This document shows positions 9,379 to 16,958 of a stretch of 64,000 nt of DNA, piece after piece. Each line of letters starts with the position of its first letter. The stretch's first letter is position 1. A program made the translations under genes and the position numbers. Origin of the DNA: an uncultured Poribacteria bacterium (GTDB lineage: Bacteria; Poribacteria; WGA-4E; PCPOR2b); contig OY282444.1 in the NCBI GenBank assembly GCA_958296125.1, positions 1,607,940 through 1,671,939 of the forward strand, given 5' to 3'. Below the pieces are notes generated by a model, which was not told the DNA's origin, made no database searches, and worked only from the letters and a program-made list of their open reading frames with translations.

Positions 9379-9414
9379 CTAGTGAAGATTTTCCAACTAG
9401 TGAAGATTTTCCAA
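9379..9414. repeat. Perfect 18-bp tandem duplication in a leader
   Basis: CTAGTGAAGATTTTCCAA occurs at 9379-9396 and again at 9397-9414. The first copy ends in the SD of the Gfo/Idh gene starting at 9369, so the copy number sets the distance to any upstream promoter. Confidence 0.9.
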
Positions 9415-9433
9415 TTTTGTACCTCAAGAACCG

Positions 9434-10207
9434 TTATACGGCACGGCACGCCGTAGAGAAGTCTTCATTTGATGCAGTGAAGCCACACTGCTGCTCAACT
9501 TCCCGGATGGCGATTTCAGTGGTGAAAAGCTGGCCGAGCGTATCGGGGAACTCCACGCCCGTGGTTGCATCGCGGAGGAGGATGATGTTATACCCCCGCT
9601 GAGACATCGCTCGGATACCGTAGTCACGACCAACGACGCACCAGTTGGTCGCAAAGCCGACATAGATTAGGTGTAAGATACCGCGCTCCTCCGAGAGTTC
9701 ATGCAGTTGCTCCCCCGTTGCGATTACAAAGTCATCGTCTCGCACTTCGATTGATGGTGACATCGCCAATTTTTCCGAGAGATTGTTCCAGTGAATACCA
9801 ATGCTCGGAGGCTGATTACGCGGTCCCCGGTAGGCGGTGTATTTGCCAGTCCGACTCCGAAACTCTGGCGGGGGCCAATCGGGTTGAGGCTGGACTTCGG
9901 GAGGGGTATGCCGATCAAGTTGCGGGAATTGCTCAGCGACCTCCGGGCAGGGAGCATGCACGATTGTCAGTTTTGCCTCACGAGCGGCGTTCAGCGCAGG
10001 AATGATTGCGTTGATGGTCACGTCTTTCGCGCGTTCAATCCAACTCTCGATGAAATGCACGTTCCAGACATCAACCAGCACAAACGCGGTCTGCTCAATA
10101 GGCAGCGGCATCGTGATTTCACGTCGGATGAAGTTTTCTTCGCGACATGGCACCCCCATGGGAGTGCTATCCTGAAAATACCGGACACGCAGATCTAGCG
10201 TTCGCAT
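9434..10207 (-). CDS. Isochorismatase-fold cysteine hydrolase
   Basis: 257 aa. The isochorismatase/nicotinamidase fold is shown by FVLVDVWNVHF (catalytic Asp, about residue 44), a Lys in SRTGKYTAYRG, and the nucleophile region VGFATNWCVVGRDYG (about 195-209) followed by GYNIILLRDATTG. An N-terminal stretch of about 30 residues before the core is retained because AAGGA precedes this ATG. Family members hydrolyse amides or vinyl ethers (nicotinamide, N-carbamoyl compounds, isochorismate). It is followed by Gfo/Idh and dehydratase genes; its actual substrate is unknown. Confidence 0.85.
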   Translation of the reverse strand: MRTLDLRVRYFQDSTPMGVPCREENFIRREITMPLPIEQTAFVLVDVWNVHFIESWIERAKDVTINAIIPALNAAREAKLTIVHAPCPEVAEQFPQLDRHTPPEVQPQPDWPPPEFRSRTGKYTAYRGPRNQPPSIGIHWNNLSEKLAMSPSIEVRDDDFVIATGEQLHELSEERGILHLIYVGFATNWCVVGRDYGIRAMSQRGYNIILLRDATTGVEFPDTLGQLFTTEIAIREVEQQCGFTASNEDFSTACRAV

Positions 10208-10233
10208 ATTTAATTTCCTTTTCGGGGTTCGCT

Positions 10234-10254
10234 AGGTAAATTTCCGATTTACCT
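10234..10254. promoter_or_regulatory. Perfect hairpin in the isochorismatase-gene leader
   Basis: AGGTAAAT (10234-10241) and ATTTACCT (10247-10254) form a perfect 8-bp inverted repeat with a 5-nt loop, 27 bp upstream of the start at 10207. It could be an operator or an mRNA hairpin; no protein can be named. Confidence 0.45.
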
Positions 10255-10263
10255 CGATGCAAG

Positions 10264-10301
10264 ATCGGGATTAAGAAGCCCCGATAAATCGGGATTAAGA
10301 A
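10264..10301. repeat. Two direct copies of ATCGGGATTAAGAA
   Basis: The 14-mer ATCGGGATTAAGAA is at 10264-10277 and 10288-10301 (24-bp period), separated by GCCCCGATAA. It lies in the noncoding stretch 10208-10441, which otherwise holds the hairpin at 10234 and the palindrome at 10383. Confidence 0.7.
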
Positions 10302-10382
10302 ACATGCACTCATCCCAAGCGGTGGGTAGTTCAGGAGGGTGAAGTGCGGGGGTGGGAAAGTGGTCAAACAAAAGATATTAGT

Positions 10383-10414
10383 AACCTTGCGAAGGTTTGG
10401 AACCCTCGCAAGGA
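10383..10414. repeat. CCTTGCGA palindrome, copy 1
   Basis: ACCTTGCGAAGG and CCTCGCAAGG arms form a near-perfect hairpin around TTTGGAAC. It lies 28 bp beyond the stop of the LamG gene at 10442, without a T-run. Near-identical copies occur at 52942-52974 (opposite orientation) and, as one arm, at 63021-63040. Confidence 0.75.
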
Positions 10415-10441
10415 TTGAGTCTATCAAAAATTTAACAAGTG

Positions 10442-11335
10442 CTACCGACTAAACTGCTCTCGGGTATTGCGACTCTTGAGGGCACCCCAGGTTGTGGTAG
10501 CTTTTCCTAATGGACTGACAGCCAGTGCCCCTTGCTCAAGCCCATCGTCCATGATGGTTCTAATTTCGTCTTCGGTCAACGCACGATCGAATAGGGCGAC
10601 ATCGTCCATAAGCCCCTTTAGATTGCCGGTGTCATTCGGACGGGTGCCGATGATGAATGGATCGCCGGCGGCTTTGAGGTCTGGCAGGGCATTACACGGA
10701 TCGTCCCCGTTTGGACTGTCCCCATCGAAACATTTGTCCTGCCCTTTTCTTCCATCGGTGTAGACGAGCAGGGACGGTTGTTTCCAGAGCCCAACGACGT
10801 GATGCCACACGTCATCCGTTAGGAGGTCGCGTGGAGCAGTAGCATCCGCCCACTTGCAACATCCATCGGCACCGAAGACAATACGCGCTGTCTCTCCCGC
10901 TCCGAAGTTAAGCTCCCAGACGATATTCCTGCTCCCGTCTCCGCCCGGTGCTGATTCGTTTGAAAACATACGTTGATTCAAGTTGGGGGTAGACTGTGCC
11001 TTAACCCACAAGGATATGGTAAACTCGTCGAAGGAGTTATAGTTGTCTGGATTCGGGATTGTGACGTTATTGAGCTCCCCATCTATGTGGGGGAACCTTA
11101 GTGCCCCTCCAAATTTGCCTGGCTCTCTTGTCACACCTTTCGGATCGAAGTGATTGATTTTGCCATCCGCGTGGTGGCCACTTGCATCAACGATTGCATC
11201 GCCGTCAGCTTCGTCAAAGAGCCATATCCCTACGATATCCTCGTCTGCAAGCTCAATTTTGGTATATCCTGGACCACTGTATATCAGTCCAAGAGCAATA
11301 AGACTGACAAGGGTCAATTTTAACACCGTGTTCAT
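10442..11335 (-). CDS. Secreted LamG/concanavalin A-like domain protein
   Basis: 297 aa. The N-terminus has an uncleaved-looking signal (LTLVSLIALGLIYSGPGY). The LamG (laminin G/ConA-like lectin) fold covers about residues 30-265: IVGIWLFDEADGD, ASGHHADGKI, FTISLWVKAQS, WHHVVGLWKQPSLLVYTDGR, KGLMDDVALFDRALTEDEI. These are the standard LamG_3 strand motifs. The tail AVSPLGKATTTWGALKS resembles the tails of the LamG proteins at 14873 and 15883. LamG domains usually bind carbohydrate or protein ligands outside the cell. CAGGAGG lies 8 nt before the start. Confidence 0.85.
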   Translation of the reverse strand: MNTVLKLTLVSLIALGLIYSGPGYTKIELADEDIVGIWLFDEADGDAIVDASGHHADGKINHFDPKGVTREPGKFGGALRFPHIDGELNNVTIPNPDNYNSFDEFTISLWVKAQSTPNLNQRMFSNESAPGGDGSRNIVWELNFGAGETARIVFGADGCCKWADATAPRDLLTDDVWHHVVGLWKQPSLLVYTDGRKGQDKCFDGDSPNGDDPCNALPDLKAAGDPFIIGTRPNDTGNLKGLMDDVALFDRALTEDEIRTIMDDGLEQGALAVSPLGKATTTWGALKSRNTREQFSR

Positions 11336-11362
11336 GCGTGAACCTCCTGATATTTACTAATG

Positions 11363-11418
11363 TCTGCTGAATCGTTTCAGCAGAATCGAGAATTTGGCGG
11401 CGCATTGCCGCCCTTTTT
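11363..11418. promoter_or_regulatory. Two perfect hairpins upstream of the LamG gene
   Basis: TCTGCTGAA (11363-11371) pairs perfectly with TTCAGCAGA (11376-11384) around a 4-nt loop. Next to it GGCGGC (11396-11401) pairs with GCCGCC (11407-11412), followed by CTTTTT, giving a terminator shape on the plus strand. They lie between the LamG start (11335) and an IS200/IS605-type remnant. They could be leader structures or belong to the insertion sequence end. Confidence 0.5.
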
Positions 11419-11535
11419 AACCATAGTCTTTGACATACTCCCAAACCTAAAGGCTTGGAATTCTCACCCCTGAGTTCCTCCGTTCCGGTCTCGGCACGGA
11501 CTCCCCTCGCGGAGACTATTAGAAGTTTAACATAT
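11419..11535 (-). pseudogene. Remnant of an IS200/IS605-type right end with tnpB 3' terminus
   Basis: On the minus strand the sequence reads GAGGGGAGTCCGTGCCGAGA, then GGAGGAACTCAGGGGTGAGA and an element end with the imperfect hairpin CCAAGCC-TTTA-GGTTTGG, followed by GAGTATGTCA. This matches what I know of the tnpB tail and right terminus of IS605/IS1341-group elements (RNA-guided TnpB families). One frame reads ARGVRAETGTEELRG, a typical degenerate TnpB C-terminus. No transposase body remains. A second, shorter copy of the terminal hairpin is at 47037-47075. No database check was possible. Confidence 0.55.
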
Positions 11536-11616
11536 TTCGCCAACAAAGCCAACAAAAAAATGCTAAAGCGAAACTTAAGACCTGTTAAAAGGTCTTTATC
11601 CCAAGCATGCCTATCC

Positions 11617-11690
11617 TGTCCGTTCCGAGAGCCCCGCGAACGGGACAGGCAGGCAGGTGGAACGGGCCTGTCCCGCCTGCGGGGAGACAT
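11617..11690. repeat. GC-rich inverted-repeat block
   Basis: CGGGACAGGC (11641-11650) and GCCTGTCCCG (11666-11675) are perfect 10-bp inverted repeats inside a GC-rich island surrounded by AT-rich sequence. The 14-mer TGTCCGTTCCGAGA at 11617-11630 recurs at 54931-54944. It looks like a small dispersed palindromic (REP-like) element. The rest of 11536-11778 shows no supported gene. Confidence 0.6.
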
Positions 11691-11778
11691 CTATCGGGGA
11701 ATGCTTGGGTGTTACGGGCTAAAGCTCCTTTTGATAATGTTAGCATTTTTTAGAAATTATTGCAACTATTTTTTAATT

Positions 11779-13467
11779 TCACTTGTCCTCGGGTTCTGCA
11801 ATTTTGATAACTTGATTGATTGGAATTGCCTCCATTTCATAAACACGCCCACTTGGAAATGTTACGATGATTTTATCAATAATCGTGTAACTCCCTAAAC
11901 CGAAATGAAGAGCGAGTGCATTTTGGCACAGGTAGCCAGAGCCGCTTTTCACTTCAGCCATCTGTGAAACACTTCCGGTAATGACTTCGACTCGCGCCCC
12001 GATCCCTGCGCGGTTACTTGTAGTTCCCCGGATGTGTACTTTCACCCAGTTGTTCCGATTTCCGCCATTGTTCCTGAGAAGTTGCGGCTTCCCATCGCTG
12101 TTGGTGACCAATATATCGATGTCACCGTCATTATCATAATCTCCGAATGCAGCCCCCCGGCTGGGTGCCTTTTGGGACAGATCGAGCCCGACATGCGCGG
12201 TGACCTCTTGAAAACCTCCACTTCCTAAATTCCTGAAAAGGTGATTGACCTGCGCGTAAGTTGTCTCAGGATTGAACTGCTCGACATTACCGAAAATATG
12301 CCCGTTGGCGATAAATATATCCTTGGCACCGTCGTTGTCGTAGTCGAAGAAACAGACCCCCCATCCCAAAGATGCGTAGGTGCTTTCGCCTGTTCCAGAG
12401 ATATAAGAAGCGTCAGAAAAAAAACCATCTCCGTCATTATGGTATAGGGCCGCCACTTCGTCCTGAAAATTGGTCACCATAATGTCCAAGAGCCCATCGT
12501 TGTCATAATCCCCAAAGTCAACGCCCATACCGCTCCCCATTTCGCCGTTTTCATTCAATGCAACGCCCGCAAAGAAAGCCATGTCGGAGAATGCCCCATC
12601 ACGGTTATTGTGGAAAAGGTGGTTCTCATTCGTGTCGTTCGCCACATAGAGGTCAATGTAGCCATCGCTGTCGTAGTCGCCCCAGACGACCCCAAGCCCT
12701 CTGCTCCGTGGTTGGTAAACACCCGCCGCTTGGGTAACTTCCGTATATGTTCCGTCGCCACTGTTTCGATAGAGGATATCGGCTTCGCCTACATATTCCT
12801 GCGGGTTGCAATACGTGCGCACCCCCTTATTCTGGCAGGTTTTGTTTTTATCCAGTTGGAACTGAATGTAGTTGGTCACATAGAGATCTAAATGTCCATC
12901 GTTGTCATAATCTGCAAAGGCGCAAGAAGCCCCCCAACGCGCATCTCCAACATTGGATCGGTCTGCCACATCAGTGAAAGTCCCATCTCCATTGTTGCGG
13001 TAAAGACGATTTTTTCCAAAGTTGGTCACATACAGATCGAGATGTCCATCGTTGTCATAATCGCCAACACAACACCCAACGCCGTAACTTTTGTCTCCGA
13101 CCCCGGCAAATTCCGTCATATCAGTAAAAGTCCCGTCCCCGTTATTTCGATAGAGGCGGTTTGTTGGTGGCCTCTCCGATTGAAAACCGGGAAGGTCCGC
13201 CCCGTTGACGAAGTAGATATCCAGATTCCCATCGTTATCGTAATCAAAAAATGCCGCCCCTGAACCGAGCTGTTCTACGAAGTAAAATTGGCCGCTCCTG
13301 CCACTCGTATGCTTAAAATTGATGCCGGTTTCCGCGGTCACGTCGGTGAAGGTTGGTGTTTGGGCTGCGAGAGCTAGCGGGGCAAATAGCAAGAGGATGA
13401 GAACGTGATGCGTGAAATGTGAAACGTAATGTCTATTGCATATTGCGTAAAATAACCTTCCCTCCAT
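11779..13467 (-). CDS. Secreted FG-GAP/VCBS-repeat protein with ASPIC/UnbV domain (CRTAC1-like)
   Basis: 562 aa with a signal segment (HVLILLLFAPLALAA, about residues 21-35). Seven FG-GAP/VCBS calcium-binding repeats follow, each with DYDNDGxxDIYVTN or a close variant, forming a beta-propeller. The C-terminal ASPIC/UnbV domain is clear: IGARVEVITGS, VKSGSGYLCQN, LHFGLGSY, IDKIIVTFPSGR. Two N-terminal residue runs (RHYVSHFTHH) are encoded by a dispersed GTTTCAC repeat, so the extreme N-terminus may be recent. An AGGAGAGG SD precedes the ATG. It follows the TPR gene by 29 bp, a common pairing. Function of this family is largely unknown; extracellular binding is likely. Confidence 0.9.
   Translation of the reverse strand: MEGRLFYAICNRHYVSHFTHHVLILLLFAPLALAAQTPTFTDVTAETGINFKHTSGRSGQFYFVEQLGSGAAFFDYDNDGNLDIYFVNGADLPGFQSERPPTNRLYRNNGDGTFTDMTEFAGVGDKSYGVGCCVGDYDNDGHLDLYVTNFGKNRLYRNNGDGTFTDVADRSNVGDARWGASCAFADYDNDGHLDLYVTNYIQFQLDKNKTCQNKGVRTYCNPQEYVGEADILYRNSGDGTYTEVTQAAGVYQPRSRGLGVVWGDYDSDGYIDLYVANDTNENHLFHNNRDGAFSDMAFFAGVALNENGEMGSGMGVDFGDYDNDGLLDIMVTNFQDEVAALYHNDGDGFFSDASYISGTGESTYASLGWGVCFFDYDNDGAKDIFIANGHIFGNVEQFNPETTYAQVNHLFRNLGSGGFQEVTAHVGLDLSQKAPSRGAAFGDYDNDGDIDILVTNSDGKPQLLRNNGGNRNNWVKVHIRGTTSNRAGIGARVEVITGSVSQMAEVKSGSGYLCQNALALHFGLGSYTIIDKIIVTFPSGRVYEMEAIPINQVIKIAEPEDK
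13403..13450. repeat. GTTTCAC/GCGTAA dispersed repeat, copy 2 (inside coding sequence)
   Basis: CGTGATGCGTGAAATGTGAAACGTAATG and TTGCATATTGCGTAA form the repeat. It overlaps codons for the N-terminal region of the FG-GAP/ASPIC protein, just before its signal segment. Confidence 0.6.
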
Positions 13468-13496
13468 TCTTCCTCTCCTTCCATTCTTCCCGTTTG

Positions 13497-14684
13497 TTAT
13501 TTGCTCTGTTCGGTCATCGCTTTGTGGATTGATTTCTGACGTGCTACATAGTCCGGATCATTGGGTTGTAGGTCAAGTGCTTTGGCAATCGCCTTGGCGG
13601 CTTCTTTGTGCCTTCGCGCTTTATAAAGAGCGTAAGCGAGGGTATCCCAGTGGGAGGCGGTCGGTTTCAACTTAACGGACCTGGTCGCAAGTGCAATCGC
13701 TTCATCTATGTTCTTCCCAGCTTCAGCATAGAGCCAAGCAAGCGCATTACAAGCTGGCGCAAAATTGGGTCGAAGCGAGAAGGCACTCTCAAATGATTCA
13801 ATCGCCTTCTCGATTTCGCCCTGCTTGTGATAAATCCGGCCCAGTTGATAGTGGCCTGCTGCGAAATTGGGTTTAATCTCAAGTGCCTTTTGGAGATACT
13901 GCGCTGCGGTTTCCAAGTCATTCTGTTGGAGGGCAATGGCACTGAGTCTGGCATAAGCGGGCGCAAACGCGGCATCCATGTCCAGCGTCCGCTGAAATGC
14001 TGTGAGGGCTTCGTCAATTTCTCCTTTTTTCAAAGATCGCTCTGCAAGATTGAATCGTTCCTTCGCTTTAATTTCCCGGAACTTCTCCAACTGACGTTTC
14101 CCTTCGTCCTGCTTTCCCATGCGGAAATAGGCATTCGCCAGTTGGTAGTAAGCACCTGTGTGATTCGGATAAAGTGCTATCGCTTTCTGATAGAAAGGAA
14201 TAGCTTCCTCAAACTGTCCTTGTTGGGCAGAGAGGTAGCCGAGTTGGAAATGTGGCAGGGATAGTTCCGGATCTAATTCGATGGCGAGCTGATATTGAGT
14301 TTTCGCTTTTTCAAGAGCCCCCTTCCTGGCATGGATCAGACCGATCTGGTAGTGCCCGAGCACTTTTAAGCCGTATTGTGCGGTCGGTGAGTTGGGGTCA
14401 AGCTGTAGCACAACTGCGTATGATTCAACCGCCTTGTCAATCCAACCTAGCCTGCTGCAGGCAATTGCAAGTTGAACATGTACGTCAACTTCTCGCGGAT
14501 GAATATTGAGTGCCTTCGAGAGATGTTCAACCGCTTTGAAAAATTCACGTTGACTCGCGTACAGATTTGCTTTTTGGAGGTGTATCTGAAATTCAGACGC
14601 TGAATAGAGGGGGAAACTGCACAAGTTCAGGAAAACAGTGAGAAGGAAAAAGGAAATCCACCTGCTGCTATGTAAGTTGACCAT
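13497..14684 (-). CDS. Secreted tetratricopeptide-repeat (TPR) protein
   Basis: 395 aa with an N-terminal signal peptide (WISFFLLTVFLNLCSFPLYS). At least nine TPR units run from about residue 30 to the end, e.g. AVEHLSKALNIHPREVDVHV, AQYGLKVLGHYQIGLIHARK, AAYYQLANAYFRMGKQ, IDEALTAFQRTLDMDAAFAP and AIESFESAFSLRPNFAPACN. TPRs form helical scaffolds for protein-protein contacts. It sits directly upstream of the FG-GAP/ASPIC gene and presumably acts with it at the cell envelope. Confidence 0.88.
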   Translation of the reverse strand: MVNLHSSRWISFFLLTVFLNLCSFPLYSASEFQIHLQKANLYASQREFFKAVEHLSKALNIHPREVDVHVQLAIACSRLGWIDKAVESYAVVLQLDPNSPTAQYGLKVLGHYQIGLIHARKGALEKAKTQYQLAIELDPELSLPHFQLGYLSAQQGQFEEAIPFYQKAIALYPNHTGAYYQLANAYFRMGKQDEGKRQLEKFREIKAKERFNLAERSLKKGEIDEALTAFQRTLDMDAAFAPAYARLSAIALQQNDLETAAQYLQKALEIKPNFAAGHYQLGRIYHKQGEIEKAIESFESAFSLRPNFAPACNALAWLYAEAGKNIDEAIALATRSVKLKPTASHWDTLAYALYKARRHKEAAKAIAKALDLQPNDPDYVARQKSIHKAMTEQSK

Positions 14685-14726
14685 CTGATGTCACCTCAGC
14701 ACGATTGCTTATTTTTTGTTAGACAA

Positions 14727-14756
14727 TTGAGTGATTTTTTGTTAAACTTGTATAAG
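14727..14756 (+). promoter_or_regulatory. Candidate sigma70 promoter for the tandem LamG genes
   Basis: TTGAGT (14727-14732), an 18-bp spacer and TATAAG (14751-14756). The -10 overlaps the first possible start of the long frame, which supports the later ATG at 14873. Two copies of ATTTTTTGTTARAC flank the -35. Confidence 0.4.
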
Positions 14757-14872
14757 TGTTTCCAGATTTTATTGTGGGGATTCCGCGACAAGAATCGCAC
14801 AAATTATCAGTTGTTCAACGAGGAGAGTATAAAACTCCCCTCCTAACTAGAATTCACAAGGAGAGCATCAAC

Positions 14873-15754
14873 ATGAAATTGTCTAACAGAACTATCCTCA
14901 CCCTCACGCTTATCATGGTGCTGACACCTTCCATAGCGTTTGCCGCGAGCCCGGTCAGGAAACCTGTGCTTTATTTTAACCCCTTAGAAACTCGCCAGCA
15001 GAAGGGCGACAACTCTTGGAAAAATGCCGGCACAGCTGGCGGGGAAGTTAGCAGGGGCGAATCCAAACCAATCCTTGAAATGGGCCCCATTGAAATTCCA
15101 TCAATCGGTTTTAAGGCGGACGATGCCGCGTGGTATACCGCAATTCGGGCTAAAACCGTTTTCGCCAACGAAGCGGATGACCGCAGCGCACCTGTCGTTA
15201 ATCTCGAAAACTTTACCATCGGGCTCCTTATGCGGGTGAATGGCCCATACTTCGCGGAGGAGAACATCGTTATAGGCCTCCAAACCGAGGGGGTCATACC
15301 ACCTCGGGCGCATGAGCAAGTTGTTCGGATATGGCTGGATGTCGCCGGCAAAGGCATCGTCCAAAACGTAAGTATTGCCCAGAACGTTATACAAGCCCGT
15401 CACGATTTCTCGAACAGGAAAAACAAGCTGAAGCTTGGACAAAACGAATGGCACTGGATGCATATCGCCTTTGAAAGTGGTAAGAGTGTAACAACCTACC
15501 TTGATGGCAAAGAGGCAGCTTCCCACGCAACAGAAGTAAAGTGGGATCCAGAACACGATTTGAAGATTCACGGCATATTTACCTCTAATTTTGATGTGCA
15601 ACAGCGAACCTGCAACTGTTCCATCGCTATCTACCGCGTCTATGACCGGGTGTTAAGCGCAGATGAAATTAGCAAAAATGTGAGAAACTCACTCGCGGTT
15701 GACCCCGCCAGCAAGCTCGCTGTCACCTGGGGCAAGATGAAGCAGGGATTTTAG
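14873..15754 (+). CDS. Secreted LamG-like protein, tandem copy A
   Basis: 293 aa from the ATG at 14873 (SD AAGGAG). The signal peptide TLTLIMVLTPSIAFAASP ends in a good AxA cleavage site. The body is a ConA/LamG-like fold: VLYFNPLETRQQKGDNSW, FTIGLLMRVNGPYF, VRIWLDVAGKG, WHWMHIAFESGKSVTTYLDG and CSIAIYRVYDRVLSADEI. The tail LAVDPASKLAVTWGKMKQ matches the two other LamG proteins. It is closely similar throughout to the next gene (15883), so they arose by tandem duplication. Ligand unknown. Confidence 0.8.
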   Translation: MKLSNRTILTLTLIMVLTPSIAFAASPVRKPVLYFNPLETRQQKGDNSWKNAGTAGGEVSRGESKPILEMGPIEIPSIGFKADDAAWYTAIRAKTVFANEADDRSAPVVNLENFTIGLLMRVNGPYFAEENIVIGLQTEGVIPPRAHEQVVRIWLDVAGKGIVQNVSIAQNVIQARHDFSNRKNKLKLGQNEWHWMHIAFESGKSVTTYLDGKEAASHATEVKWDPEHDLKIHGIFTSNFDVQQRTCNCSIAIYRVYDRVLSADEISKNVRNSLAVDPASKLAVTWGKMKQGF

Positions 15755-15882
15755 TTTGGAGATTTTTCCGACAGATTATCCCCAAACGTTTCGCTAAGGC
15801 ATCGGTGCTTGTCTAACTAAGCAATACACTTATTGACAGGAGGATATAAGACTCCCACAGAATCCATCAGGAGGAGATCAAA

Positions 15883-16785
15883 ATGAAAACGTCTAACAGC
15901 AATATGCTTAGTGTGGTGCTGATTACTGCCCTCATATCGTCTGTGGCGTTCGCCGTGAGTCCAGTTAGGAACCCCGTGCTCTACTTTAACCCTGTAGAAA
16001 CACGCCAACAGAAGGGCGACAACGCGTGGCGAAACGCCGGCACGGTTGGCGGACAAATAGAACGGGGAAGGGGCAAGCCAATCCTCGAACGTGGCACTAT
16101 TGAAATTCCCGCGATTGGTGTCAAGTCGGATAATGCCGCATGGTACACCGCAACTCAATCCAACACAGTTTTTGCTAACGAAGAGGAGGATAAAGCCGCG
16201 CCTATCGTCCACCTTCAAGATTTTACCATCGGGCTCCTTATGCGGATAAATGGCCCACTTTTCATGGAAGAGCACCAAGTTTTTGGCATTCAGACCAAGC
16301 CGTGGGCTGCCATTAAAGACGGATGGAACGCTGGAGCACCGAGAGATCAGATTGTTAGGGTCTGGCTGGATGCCAAGGGCAGCGGGATATTCCAAAACAT
16401 CAGTATCGCCCAGAATGTCGCACAACATCGTCAGGACCTAGCGAAGCGGAAAAACAAGCTGAACATTGGGCAAAAGGAGTGGCACTGGGTGCACATCGTC
16501 TTTGCAAGTGGAAAGAGCATAACAAACTACCGGGACGGTGTCGAGGTTGCCAACGTTCCAACCCAGGTAGAGTGGGATCCAGCGCACGAAATGCTACAGC
16601 ACGGCATATTTACTTCCGCTCATGTTGAACAACAGCGAACCTGCAACTGTTCCATCGCTATCTACCGAGTCTACGACCGGGCGTTGAGCGCAGACGAAAT
16701 TAACAAAAATGTGAGAAACTCGCTCGCGGTTGACCCCGCCGGCAAACTCGCTGTCACCTGGGGCAAGATGAAGCGTGGACTTTAG
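15883..16785 (+). CDS. Secreted LamG-like protein, tandem copy B
   Basis: 300 aa, SD AGGAGG before the ATG. The signal peptide VVLITALISSVAFAVSP is followed by a near-copy of the preceding protein: YFNPVETRQQKGDNAW, FTIGLLMRINGPLF, WHWVHIVFASGKSITN, CNCSIAIYRVYDRALSADEI. It differs by a short insertion (about residues 136-150, KPWAAIKDGWNAG). Conserved Cys pair CNC is present in both copies. The tail LAVDPAGKLAVTWGKMKRGL is the shared motif. Probably extracellular; binding target unknown. Confidence 0.8.
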   Translation: MKTSNSNMLSVVLITALISSVAFAVSPVRNPVLYFNPVETRQQKGDNAWRNAGTVGGQIERGRGKPILERGTIEIPAIGVKSDNAAWYTATQSNTVFANEEEDKAAPIVHLQDFTIGLLMRINGPLFMEEHQVFGIQTKPWAAIKDGWNAGAPRDQIVRVWLDAKGSGIFQNISIAQNVAQHRQDLAKRKNKLNIGQKEWHWVHIVFASGKSITNYRDGVEVANVPTQVEWDPAHEMLQHGIFTSAHVEQQRTCNCSIAIYRVYDRALSADEINKNVRNSLAVDPAGKLAVTWGKMKRGL

Positions 16786-16845
16786 TTGGTTCATCGGTTG
16801 TGGGGGTTGGGTTTCACTCTCGCTATCTGTAGGAACGTTCCTTGC

Positions 16846-16957
16846 TATAACCCAAGTTGCTAGGGCGTTCGGGTGACTATACGTCTGTCGCCCCGTTGAG
16901 GTTGTGCGGGTGGTGCTAGGAAGCCCGACCTACGGGAATAATGACAACTTGAGATAT
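16846..16957. mobile_element. MITE-like element with TATAACYCAAGTTGC ends
   Basis: TATAACCCAAGTTGC at 16846-16860 and GACAACTTGAGATAT at 16943-16957 are imperfect inverted repeats about 112 bp apart. There is no coding capacity between them. Related single ends occur at 49837-49853 and 56009-56025. The right end touches the stop codon of the aldo/keto reductase gene. The stretch 16786-16958 holds nothing else I can support. Confidence 0.45.
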
Positions 16958-16958
16958 G

